DNA of 6,874 nucleotides from a bacterium (GTDB lineage Bacteria; Chloroflexota; Dehalococcoidia; Tepidiformales; Tepidiformaceae), in assembly GCA_945861295.1 (NCBI GenBank), contig CAMAUF010000113.1:1-6874 (forward strand), written 5' to 3'. The position numbers and the translations under genes were made by a program. Positions 1 through 5,609 of the stretch are shown one piece after another; position 1 is the stretch's first letter; each line of letters starts with the position of its first letter. The notes beneath the pieces are model-generated. The model worked only from the letters and a program-made list of their open reading frames with translations. It was not told where the DNA came from and did not search any database.

Positions 1-1
1 G

Positions 2-574
2 TGGGTTTCGAGCGGGATCGAAATCGTGAGGGACGCGAAGCCGGCGCCACCGCCGGGCTTCGTCTCGTACCGGCACGTAAACGGAGCGACCTTCTCCTCG
101 GGCGACACGGCCCTGAACGCGACCCTGCGCCGCCTGAGCGAAGTTGCGCCCCTCGGCCTCGCCTTCGCGGACCTTGTGGAGGTGGCCGGACGGTATGCGG
201 CGCCGGCCGCGAAGCCGAATCTCCGCGACGAACTGGCGGCTGCCTATTTGGGGATGTATCAGGGCGGGATTGTCGAGCTTTCAACGGTGGCGCCCCCATT
301 CGTGGTCGAACCGGACCGGCAACCCGAGGCGAGCCGCTGGGCGCGCTACCAGGCCGAGGCGGGCTTGCCCGGCGTAACCAGCCTGAACCACGTCAACGTC
401 TGGCTCGAGACCGACCTCATGCGGGCCACGATCCCGCTGCTCGACGGCACGCGCGACCGGGCCGCGATCATCGCGGCCCTCGGCGAACTACTGCCGGCGG
501 ACGGCGCCGAGGCCCGCCGGAAGCTGCACGAGGTCCTCGCGCACCTCGGAAAGTCCGGCGTCCTGCGTGCGTAG
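2..574 (+). CDS. C-terminal part of class I methyltransferase with regulatory domain (5'-truncated)
   Basis: The frame is open from the first full codon of the window (position 2) to TAG at 572-574, giving 190 residues with no start required, so the gene probably begins upstream; a GTG at 26 is possible but not needed. The visible part resembles the tail of SAM-dependent methyltransferases carrying the 'methyltransferase regulatory domain' with its winged-helix-like end. The clues are the segment SRWARYQAEAGLPGVTSLNH followed by LLDGTRDRAAIIAALGELL, a pattern that recurs in that family after the catalytic domain. The SAM-binding Rossmann motifs are not in the window, so catalytic function is inferred only from family architecture. 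The target substrate is unknown. The lipoprotein gene follows after 34 nt on the same strand. The family call is from memory of sequence patterns and is moderately secure; the truncation is clear. Confidence 0.6.
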   Translation, partial: WVSSGIEIVRDAKPAPPPGFVSYRHVNGATFSSGDTALNATLRRLSEVAPLGLAFADLVEVAGRYAAPAAKPNLRDELAAAYLGMYQGGIVELSTVAPPFVVEPDRQPEASRWARYQAEAGLPGVTSLNHVNVWLETDLMRATIPLLDGTRDRAAIIAALGELLPADGAEARRKLHEVLAHLGKSGVLRA

Positions 575-608
575 GAACCTTCGCGCCCTCAGCGACGTTA
601 GCTCAGGC

Positions 609-1886
609 ATGCGACCACTTTTGCTCGGCTTCGCATTGGCCTGTGCCTTAGCGGCGTGCGGCGGTTCTTCCAAGGGCAGCCCCAGCGCGACGGCGAGCGC
701 GTCGCCCACCGCAAGCGCCACGGCCTCTGAGGCTGAGACTCCCACGCCGGCGCAGACGCCCACGGCCACGCCGGTTCCAACCACGTGGGATCTCCTGCCC
801 GCGGTCGACGCGCCGAAGCACCTCGCGATCTGGGTGGAACAGGGCTGCTGGGGCTGCGATGGCCCGACGACGCACGTCGAGCGAAGCTTGGGCGCCGCCG
901 TCGCCACGCTTCTGCAGCGCCTCGAAAAGGAGAACACGTACTACTCAAGCATCCTGCTCGTCCCGGGCGGCGGCATCGGCCACGCCACCATTTGCTCGCG
1001 CGGCTACTGCGGCGGGGTCGGCCAGATTTCGCCGGATGCCCAAACCACCCTCCTCCGCACGACCGATGGCGGCGTGACCTGGCAGGCGCTCGCGACCGAA
1101 GACGGCGCCGTTCGAGTCGCCGGCTCATCGGCGCTGGGCCCAGTCCTCGCGCGGACGACGTTTGACGGAGCTGGCGGTCACACAACGACCTACCGAATCC
1201 TGAACGGCCCGGAGGTGAAGCCGCCCGCCGCCGGGGCCGTACTCGTCGAGGACCAACAGGCGCCGCTCTTGCTGTGGCGGGCGAGCGACGGACTGACCTT
1301 CTTGCGCTCGGACAACGTCGTCGTCTTCCGCGCCGACCGGCCAACGTCTGGCACGGCTTCGTACCGCGTCCTCGCCACGACCCCGGACCTCAAGCGACTA
1401 CTGGTGGCTGAATATCCGGGTAGTGGCGGGGGGCGGGCAAAGTACCTGTTGGTGCGCGATGGCGTGGTCGAGCGGACAATCGCGACGCCGCCCGATGGCA
1501 TGCAAATCATCGTCGCCGTCTGGCTCGATGACCGCACGCTCGTGGCCACGGTCGGACCTGGCAACGGCGACCCGAACGTGGTCGCGCTGCTCGACCTCGA
1601 GAGCCTGCGGATTACCCCGCTCAAAGGCAACGCCGCTCTGAATCCCGCTGGGGGCGCCCGCCGCCTCGTTCTGGCCGCCGCCAAGGGTCCGTTCGTGACG
1701 GTGGCAACGCCGGGCGACTGCCTCAACGTGCGCGAAACGCCGGCCGCTAGCGCCGCGAGCTACGGCTGCTTCAAGGATGGCGTCATCTTCGCGGTCCGGG
1801 TGGCGGCTGCCTCGGAAGGGTGGGTCGCCGTGACGGCCCCCGATGGCCGGCCCGGCTGGGTGAGCGCCCAGTTCGTCACACGCTAA
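609..1886 (+). CDS. Secreted lipoprotein with BNR-like Asp-box and C-terminal bacterial SH3 domain
   Basis: A 425-residue predicted lipoprotein, probably anchored outside the membrane. Residues 1-17 form a short signal peptide (one Arg, then a hydrophobic stretch) ending in the lipobox LAAC with Cys17 as the lipidated residue. Residues 18-59 are a Ser/Thr/Ala/Pro-rich linker typical of exported proteins, and this TPT-repeat style is common in Chloroflexota. The central part contains an Asp-box-like TTDGGVTW at 151-158 and strand-rich sequence suggesting a propeller-like fold, though I cannot prove the repeat count. The last ~57 residues (CLNVRETP through GWVSAQFV) match a bacterial SH3 (SH3b) domain, usually linked to cell-wall or peptide binding. 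ATG at 609 was chosen because it places the signal peptide at the N terminus; an in-frame GTG at 567 would overlap the upstream gene and add 14 polar residues. No clear ribosome binding site is seen. The exact function is unknown. Confidence 0.8.
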   Translation: MRPLLLGFALACALAACGGSSKGSPSATASASPTASATASEAETPTPAQTPTATPVPTTWDLLPAVDAPKHLAIWVEQGCWGCDGPTTHVERSLGAAVATLLQRLEKENTYYSSILLVPGGGIGHATICSRGYCGGVGQISPDAQTTLLRTTDGGVTWQALATEDGAVRVAGSSALGPVLARTTFDGAGGHTTTYRILNGPEVKPPAAGAVLVEDQQAPLLLWRASDGLTFLRSDNVVVFRADRPTSGTASYRVLATTPDLKRLLVAEYPGSGGGRAKYLLVRDGVVERTIATPPDGMQIIVAVWLDDRTLVATVGPGNGDPNVVALLDLESLRITPLKGNAALNPAGGARRLVLAAAKGPFVTVATPGDCLNVRETPAASAASYGCFKDGVIFAVRVAAASEGWVAVTAPDGRPGWVSAQFVTR

Positions 1887-1896
1887 CGGACCTCAT

Positions 1897-2469
1897 TCAC
1901 GAGTGGAACAGCTGCCGAACCGGCAGGGCCAAGCCCTCGACGGCGAACCCCGCGTCGTCGCTAGAGAGCGTCTCCCCCACCCGGAGCAGGCGAGCGTCCG
2001 CCCCGTGGCGATGGATCGTCACCGTGCCCAGGCGCGGCCGGATGACCCAGACGCGCCGCACCCCAGCGGACAGGTAAAGCGCCACCCTCTCCGCCATGGC
2101 CTCGTCGGTGTGGCCCTTGGAGAAGACTTCGACGCACAGGTCTGGGGCAGGTTGGTCGTATCCGGCGCGCTGGAGGCCTTCCTCGGGGGAACGTTGGGCG
2201 CTGACCAATGACACGCCTGGCACGCGGACGTTGAGCCCGTCCGGGGTCAACGAAACAGCGGCGCCTGTCGCCAGTCGCCCTAGCTGATGACGCCGTACGA
2301 ACTTGCGGAGCAGGAAGAAGGTGACGCTCGCGATTTCGCGGTGGGCCGCGTCCGGCGGCGGCAGCGTGACGACCTTGCCCTCCACAAGCTCCATCCGGCC
2401 GCCCTCAGGATCTGGCGCGAGACGTGCGAACTCGTCGACCGTGATCAGCCGCTCCGCGACCTCTGTCAT
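1897..2469 (-). CDS. Uma2/DUF820 family PD-(D/E)XK nuclease-fold protein, probably inactive
   Basis: A 190-residue protein with the usual Uma2-family layout. The N terminus ITVDEFARL...GGRMELVEGKVV is the classic opening. A strand pair follows (NVRVPGVSLVS, 80-90), then the core strand PDLCVEVFS (109-117), a helix (AERVALYLSAGV, 126-137) and the strand RVWVIRPRLGTVTIHRHG. The family normally has PD in the RVPDV strand, Glu in the VEV strand and Lys in the following helix. Here these positions read Gly85, Glu114 and Arg128, so two of three presumed catalytic residues are replaced. The start at 2469 is preferred over an in-frame ATG at 2520 because it fits the family N terminus and lies 6 nt downstream of a TATGAT box. 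The gene converges on the lipoprotein gene (10 nt between stops) and diverges from the next Uma2 gene. The biological role of Uma2 proteins is poorly known. Confidence 0.85.
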   Translation of the reverse strand: MTEVAERLITVDEFARLAPDPEGGRMELVEGKVVTLPPPDAAHREIASVTFFLLRKFVRRHQLGRLATGAAVSLTPDGLNVRVPGVSLVSAQRSPEEGLQRAGYDQPAPDLCVEVFSKGHTDEAMAERVALYLSAGVRRVWVIRPRLGTVTIHRHGADARLLRVGETLSSDDAGFAVEGLALPVRQLFHS

Positions 2470-2475
2470 TCCCCC

Positions 2476-2481
2476 ATCATA
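2476..2481 (-). promoter_or_regulatory. -10 box (TATGAT) of a likely leaderless promoter for the minus-strand Uma2 gene
   Basis: On the minus strand, GGTATGAT is followed by six bases (GGGGGA) and then the ATG at 2469. This spacing puts the expected transcription start at or next to the start codon. The six-base G run could instead serve as a very close ribosome binding site. No convincing -35 box is visible. Confidence 0.45.
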
Positions 2482-2558
2482 CCGCTCGGGAGCCCGCGAG
2501 TGGTCGAGCCAGTCCGCCACGGCAGCGAAGCGGGCCTAATGGCCGGGCATGGAAGCGG

Positions 2559-2564
2559 TATACT
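2559..2564 (+). promoter_or_regulatory. -10 box (TATACT) of a likely leaderless promoter for the first plus-strand Uma2 gene
   Basis: GGTATACT is followed by seven bases and then the ATG at 2572. The same GTATACT motif precedes the tandem paralogue, so the promoter was duplicated with the gene. No Shine-Dalgarno sequence and no good -35 box are seen. It sits in the 102-nt divergent intergenic region (2470-2571), which also holds the minus-strand promoter. Confidence 0.5.
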
Positions 2565-2571
2565 CGGGGCC

Positions 2572-3153
2572 ATGCCAGCCGCCGCCGTCCTCCATGAAGT
2601 CGAACGTTCGGCCTACCACGGCGCGCGGATGACGCTGGCCGCCTACGAAGCGACCCTGCTCGATTCGAACATCAAGCCCTACCTGGAGTTCTGGGACGGC
2701 CTTGTGATACAAAAGGCCGTGCCAAGTTTCGTCCACGGCGTGCTTCAAGTCCTGCTCGCTCGCAGACTCGGCGATTGGGCCGATGTGGTGGGCGGATTCG
2801 TCACGACAGAGACGCACGTTTGGTTCGCCGGGCATGGCTACCGGTTGCCGGATGTCGCCTATTGGGCGCCGCGCCGCCTCACTGTCGCGGAGGGCAAGGC
2901 TCGACCGCCGACCCTCGCCATCGAGATCCTCTCCGACCCCTCCGATCGCGAATCTGACCGCGCCAAGTGCCGGCTGATGCGCGCCAACGGCGTTGATGTC
3001 TGTTGGCTGATCGACCCGGACAGGCGCACCGTCGAACTCTTCGACGACGGCCGCGATGGCGAAAACCTCTCCGGCGACACCATCGTGACCTCGCCGCGGC
3101 TGCCGGGCTTCGCCTTGGACTTGCGCGACATCTTCTCCGTGCTCGACCGTTGA
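2572..3153 (+). CDS. Uma2/DUF820 family PD-(D/E)XK nuclease-fold protein, tandem copy 1
   Basis: A 193-residue Uma2-family protein. The N-terminal part (MTLAAYEATL...YLEFWDGLVIQKAV) is followed by the core: YRLPDVAYW with Asp94, TLAIEILS with Glu118, and the helix DRAKCRLMRANGV with Lys132, then CWLIDPDRRTVELF. The D...E...K set expected for the PD-(D/E)XK fold is intact, unlike in the minus-strand neighbour. The frame is open far upstream (from 2287), but ATG 2572 is chosen because the paralogue at 3170 has exactly the same length from its ATG and both share a GTATACT box just upstream. The family is abundant in cyanobacteria, Chloroflexota and similar genomes, often in many copies; it is annotated as a putative restriction endonuclease, but a real substrate is not established. 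Residues 53-79 differ strongly from copy 2. Confidence 0.88.
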   Translation: MPAAAVLHEVERSAYHGARMTLAAYEATLLDSNIKPYLEFWDGLVIQKAVPSFVHGVLQVLLARRLGDWADVVGGFVTTETHVWFAGHGYRLPDVAYWAPRRLTVAEGKARPPTLAIEILSDPSDRESDRAKCRLMRANGVDVCWLIDPDRRTVELFDDGRDGENLSGDTIVTSPRLPGFALDLRDIFSVLDR

Positions 3154-3157
3154 GCCG

Positions 3158-3163
3158 TATACT
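3158..3163 (+). promoter_or_regulatory. -10 box (TATACT) of a likely leaderless promoter for the second Uma2 gene
   Basis: TATACT is followed by six bases and then the ATG at 3170. It lies in the 16-nt gap after the stop of copy 1, so any upstream promoter element would be inside the preceding gene. No ribosome binding site is visible. The tandem copy could also be reached by transcription from copy 1. Confidence 0.45.
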
Positions 3164-3169
3164 GGCGTC

Positions 3170-3751
3170 ATGGCTGAAGCCGCTGTCGCCGAACGGATCG
3201 CCCCGTCGCCCTACCACGGAGCGCGGATGACGCTGGCCGCCTATGAAGCGACCCTGCTCGATTCGAACATCAAGCCGTACCTGGAGTTCTGGGACGGCCT
3301 TGTGATACAAAAGGCTGTGCCCAGCTACAAACACAGCCTGCTTCAGTCGTGGTTATCGCATCTCTTTTGGCTCTACGTGGAGTCCGCCGGAGGTAGCACA
3401 ACCTCCGAGACCCACGTTTGGTTCACCGGGCATGGCTACCGGTTGCCGGATGTCGCCTATTGGGCGCCGCGCCGCCTCACTGTCGCGGAGGGCAAGGCCC
3501 GACCGCCGACCCTCGCCATCGAGATCCTCTCCGACCCCTCCGATCGCGACTCGGACCGCGCTAAGTGCCGTTTGATGCGCGCCAACGGCGTTGAGGTCTG
3601 TTGGCTGATCGACCCGGATCAGCGCACCGTCGAGCTCTTCGACGGCGGCCGCGATGGCGAAATCCTCGTTGGCGACGCCACCGTGACCTCGGTTCACCTG
3701 CCCGGCTTTGTGCTGAACTTGCGCCAACTCTTCGCGGTGCTCGACCGCTGA
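3170..3751 (+). CDS. Uma2/DUF820 family PD-(D/E)XK nuclease-fold protein, tandem copy 2
   Basis: A 193-residue paralogue of the preceding gene and of equal length. It keeps the presumed active-site pattern: Asp94 in YRLPDVAYW, Glu118 in TLAIEILS and Lys132 in DRAKCRLMRANGV, followed by CWLIDPDQRTVELF. It differs from copy 1 mainly in the first 13 residues, in residues 53-79 (a helical segment plus the turn before ETHVWF) and in scattered C-terminal positions. The ATG at 3170 sits 16 nt after the stop of copy 1 and 6 nt after a TATACT box. The two copies may act together or on different targets; the diverged block is a candidate specificity or dimer surface, but this is inference. The function of the family is not established beyond the nuclease-like fold. 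Confidence 0.88.
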   Translation: MAEAAVAERIAPSPYHGARMTLAAYEATLLDSNIKPYLEFWDGLVIQKAVPSYKHSLLQSWLSHLFWLYVESAGGSTTSETHVWFTGHGYRLPDVAYWAPRRLTVAEGKARPPTLAIEILSDPSDRDSDRAKCRLMRANGVEVCWLIDPDQRTVELFDGGRDGEILVGDATVTSVHLPGFVLNLRQLFAVLDR

Positions 3752-3770
3752 GGGCGCTCGCTTCGCCCTC
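3750..3770 (+). terminator. Possible hairpin at the end of the second Uma2 gene
   Basis: GAGGGCG (3750-3756) and CGCCCTC (3764-3770) form a perfect 7-bp inverted repeat with a 7-nt loop, overlapping the stop codon. No T-run follows, so it is at best a weak or non-canonical terminator. Confidence 0.25.
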
Positions 3771-3786
3771 CTGCCCCGTTCGCGGG

Positions 3787-3792
3787 TAGAAT
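3787..3792 (+). promoter_or_regulatory. -10 box (TAGAAT) with short leader for the SnoaL-like gene
   Basis: GGTAGAAT lies 28 nt before the ATG at 3821, so a start near 3800 would give a leader of about 21 nt. That leader contains GGGAG (3809-3813), a fair ribosome binding site with a 7-nt spacer. This is the one first gene here that appears to have a leader. Confidence 0.4.
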
Positions 3793-3820
3793 CCGCGGCA
3801 TCCCCCTTGGGAGCCGGTCC

Positions 3821-4330
3821 ATGCGCTACAGCCCCGAACAGCTCGCCGATATCGAAGCGATCCGCGATACCGCCCACCGCTACTGCCACGGCGTCGACCG
3901 CCTCGACGCGGAGGTGATGCGCTCCGCCTATTGGCCAGAGGCGACGGACAACCACGGCGCCTTCAACGGCAACGCCTGGGAGTTCGTCGACCATTGTATG
4001 GTCGGCCACCTGCGTTGGCGCTCGACGATGCACTGCATCCTCAATCACTGGATCCAGCTCGACCCAGGCGGGATGACGGCGCGCGGCGAAGTCTACAACG
4101 TCACCTACCTCTTCCGCGGCGAGCCCGGCGGCGGCGACCTCGATACCTGGTGGGGCCGGTACCTCGACCGGTACGAACGCCGAGGCGACGACTGGCGCAT
4201 CATCGAACGCATCTGCGTGCATGAAGCGACGCGCAGCGCGCCAATCGACACGCCGATGGCCATCGGCTGGCAAGCCTTCCGCCAGGGCGACTTCGACCGT
4301 CCCGCCAACGGCCGCCCAATCGGCTCCTGA
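3821..4330 (+). CDS. SnoaL-like / NTF2-fold protein (nuclear transport factor 2 family)
   Basis: A 169-residue protein with the pattern of the SnoaL_4-type group of the NTF2 fold. An N-terminal helix is followed by RYCHGVDRLD, then AYWPEATDNHGAFNG, a central STMHCILNHWIQLD and the strand-rich end YERRGDDWRIIERICVHE. In the related dehydrochlorinase LinA an Asp and a His form the catalytic dyad; Asp26 and His71 here fall in the equivalent motifs (GVD and the MHCILNH segment), so the pocket could be catalytically competent. Such proteins act as dehydratases, isomerases or small-molecule binders in catabolism, and the substrate cannot be told from sequence. The gene stands alone, 69 nt after the Uma2 pair and 46 nt before lipA, on the same strand. 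The family call is secure; the enzymatic role is inferred. Confidence 0.82.
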   Translation: MRYSPEQLADIEAIRDTAHRYCHGVDRLDAEVMRSAYWPEATDNHGAFNGNAWEFVDHCMVGHLRWRSTMHCILNHWIQLDPGGMTARGEVYNVTYLFRGEPGGGDLDTWWGRYLDRYERRGDDWRIIERICVHEATRSAPIDTPMAIGWQAFRQGDFDRPANGRPIGS

Positions 4331-4361
4331 GCGGCCAAAGCCCGCGGCGGAAGCGGCGTGG

Positions 4362-4367
4362 TACGCT
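4362..4367 (+). promoter_or_regulatory. -10 box (TACGCT) of a likely leaderless promoter for lipA
   Basis: GGTACGCT is followed by nine bases and the ATG at 4377, with a second in-frame ATG at 4383. No ribosome binding site lies upstream. It shares the GGTAnnnT form with the other promoters in the window; the -35 region is not recognisable. Confidence 0.4.
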
Positions 4368-4376
4368 GGTCGCCTG

Positions 4377-5297
4377 ATGAGCATGCGCCAGCCCAAGCCC
4401 GACTGGCTCCGCGTCCGCTTCCCCGCGGGGCCGGCGTTTCAGCGCCTCCAAGGGCTGATGCGCGACCAGGAGCTGCACACGGTCTGCGAAGAGGCGCGCT
4501 GCCCGAACATCGGCGAGTGTTGGAGCCGGGGCACCGCAACCTTCATGATTCTCGGCGACACCTGCACACGGTCCTGTGGCTTTTGCGCCGTCAAGACCGG
4601 CCGGCCGGACTCGCTCGACCGCGGAGAACCGGCGCGCGTCGCCCTCGCCATCCAGCGCATGGCGCTCCGGCACGCCGTCATCACCAGCGTCAACCGCGAT
4701 GAACTCGAAGACGGCGGCGCCGAGATCTTTGCCGAGACAATCCGCTGGACGCGCCGGCTCAACCCCGAGACCACCATCGAAGTCCTCATCCCCGACTTCA
4801 AAGGCAACTGGGACGCGCTTGCGGCGGTTTCGGCGGCGGCGCCCGAGATCCTGAACCACAACACAGAGACCGTGCCGCGTCTCTATCGGGTGGTGCGGCC
4901 CCAGGCCGTCTACGAACGCTCGCTCGAACTGCTTCGCCGGGCGAAGCAACTCGACCCTGCGACCCTGACCAAGAGCGGCGTCATGCTCGGCCTCGGCGAG
5001 ACACGGGACGAGTTGCTGGCCGTCTTTGCCGACCTCACGGCCAACGGCGTCGACATCCTCACGGTCGGCCAATACCTGCGCCCGACGCCCGACCACCTGC
5101 CGATCGACCGCTACTGGCATCCAGACGAGTTCGCCGAACTCAAGGAGCGCGCCCTGGAGATGGGCTTCCGGCACGTGGAGGCTGGCCCGTTGGTGCGCAG
5201 CTCCTACCACGCGGAAGAGCAGGCGGGCGCGAGCCTCCGCCGGCGGGTATTTGACGCCGACGAGCCGCTGGCGCTGCTCGAACCGTCCCCGCGCTGA
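4377..5297 (+). CDS. lipA: Lipoyl synthase (radical SAM)
   Basis: A 306-residue lipoyl synthase, close to the normal family length. It inserts two sulfur atoms into protein-bound octanoyl groups, making the lipoyl cofactor of 2-oxoacid dehydrogenases and the glycine cleavage system. The auxiliary 4Fe-4S cluster motif CEEARCPNIGEC (Cys37, Cys42, Cys48) and the radical-SAM motif CTRSCGFC (Cys63, Cys67, Cys70) are both complete. The C-terminal RSSYHAEEQ (from Arg274) carries the conserved serine that ligates the auxiliary cluster. Other hallmarks are TSVNRDELEDGGA, IEVLIPDFKG, LNHNTETVPRLY, KSGVMLGLGE and TVGQYLRPT. The start at ATG 4377 follows a -10-like box; the open frame extends to 4221, but that part overlaps the SnoaL-like gene. 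No lipB is in the window, so the octanoyl donor route is not visible here. Identification is certain. Confidence 0.97.
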   Translation: MSMRQPKPDWLRVRFPAGPAFQRLQGLMRDQELHTVCEEARCPNIGECWSRGTATFMILGDTCTRSCGFCAVKTGRPDSLDRGEPARVALAIQRMALRHAVITSVNRDELEDGGAEIFAETIRWTRRLNPETTIEVLIPDFKGNWDALAAVSAAAPEILNHNTETVPRLYRVVRPQAVYERSLELLRRAKQLDPATLTKSGVMLGLGETRDELLAVFADLTANGVDILTVGQYLRPTPDHLPIDRYWHPDEFAELKERALEMGFRHVEAGPLVRSSYHAEEQAGASLRRRVFDADEPLALLEPSPR

Positions 5298-5315
5298 ACC
5301 GCCGGCACGCGACGG

Positions 5316-5345
5316 TTGCGCACCCGCATCTCGCTCGCCTACAGT
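5316..5345 (+). promoter_or_regulatory. Promoter of the Rdx-UGSC operon (TTGCGC / TACAGT), likely leaderless
   Basis: TACAGT at 5340-5345 lies seven bases before the ATG at 5353. TTGCGC at 5316-5321 sits 18 nt upstream of it as a partial -35 match. No ribosome binding site precedes the ATG, so a leaderless transcript is likely. This is the only promoter of the set with a plausible -35 box. Confidence 0.45.
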
Positions 5346-5352
5346 CCTCGCG

Positions 5353-5595
5353 ATGGCCCTCGCTCTTACGGTCCACTACTGCGCCAGCTGCAACTACCTT
5401 CCGCGCGCGCTCTGGCTGGCGGGCGAAGTGCTGGCGGAGATCCAGGCCGAGGTGGCGAGCTTCACGCTCGTCCCCGGCGACCGCGGCATCTTCGATTGGC
5501 TCGTGGACGGCGAAATTGTGTTCAGCAAAGGCGAGCTCGGACGCTTCCCCGAACTCGAAGAGCTCAAAGAGGCCATCTACGCCAAACTCGATTGA
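5353..5595 (+). CDS. SelW/Rdx family (SelT/SelW/SelH) thioredoxin-like protein, Cys form
   Basis: An 80-residue protein with the compact Rdx fold. The redox motif YCASCNY (Cys10, Cys13) follows the first strand, where SelW selenoproteins carry CxxU, so this is the cysteine version. The rest matches bacterial family members: the helix LPRALWLAGEVL, then FTLVPGDRGIFDWLVDGEIVFSKGELGRFPELEELK, which is the conserved GxF/VDG/FPE series. Members are thought to be small cytosolic thiol redox proteins; the partner is not known. It starts 55 nt after lipA behind its own promoter-like sequence and is followed after 14 nt by the UGSC selenoprotein gene, probably as one transcript. The context suggests a shared redox or selenium-related role, but this is inference. 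Confidence 0.9.
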   Translation: MALALTVHYCASCNYLPRALWLAGEVLAEIQAEVASFTLVPGDRGIFDWLVDGEIVFSKGELGRFPELEELKEAIYAKLD

Positions 5596-5598
5596 CCC

Positions 5599-5605
5599 GA
5601 GGTGA
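5599..5605 (+). promoter_or_regulatory. Strong Shine-Dalgarno (GAGGTGA) of the UGSC selenoprotein gene
   Basis: GAGGTGA is a near-perfect anti-16S match, four bases before ATG 5610 in the 14-nt gap after the Rdx gene. It fixes this start over the open frame further upstream and marks the gene as internal to an operon, in contrast to the SD-less first genes. Confidence 0.75.
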
Positions 5606-5609
5606 GTCC

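Larger units (their letters stand above)
2559..3751 (+). repeat. Tandem duplication of an Uma2 gene with its promoter, 598-bp period
   Basis: The two plus-strand Uma2 genes align without any net gap at a constant offset of 598 bp, including the GTATACT box before each ATG. From 2613 to 2727 versus 3211 to 3325 I count five substitutions, all synonymous. From the CCGGGCAT at about 2828 to about 2950 I find a single substitution against the other copy. Between these, 2728-2808 versus 3326-3406 is highly diverged, with 7 of 27 residues identical. The first ~13 codons and the C-terminal end are moderately diverged. Confidence 0.9.

Noticed and set aside
1..651. 216-codon open frame in frame 1
   Set aside because: Arg/Gly/Pro-rich shadow of the methyltransferase tail in the neighbouring frame.
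2287..2571. N-terminal extension of Uma2 copy 1
   Set aside because: It overlaps the minus-strand Uma2 gene; the paralogue's length and the shared promoter box support ATG 2572.
2559..3751. Insertion sequence or composite mobile element around the duplicated Uma2 genes
   Set aside because: No transposase, terminal inverted repeats or target-site duplication seen; a simple tandem duplication explains it.
3353..4396. 347-codon minus-strand open frame
   Set aside because: Spans the antisense of two real genes (Uma2 copy 2 and the SnoaL-like gene) and has only Ala/Val-rich shadow sequence.
4200..5210. 336-codon minus-strand open frame opposite lipA
   Set aside because: Antisense of an unmistakable lipoyl synthase; no domain or ribosome binding site.
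5297..5317. Inverted repeat AACCG...CGGTT after lipA as a terminator
   Set aside because: Only 5 bp with an 11-nt loop and no T-run; it also overlaps the candidate -35 box of the next gene.
5316..5609. Upstream in-frame extension of the UGSC gene
   Set aside because: It overlaps the whole Rdx gene, encodes Arg-rich low-complexity sequence, and the strong GAGGTGA site fixes the start at 5610.
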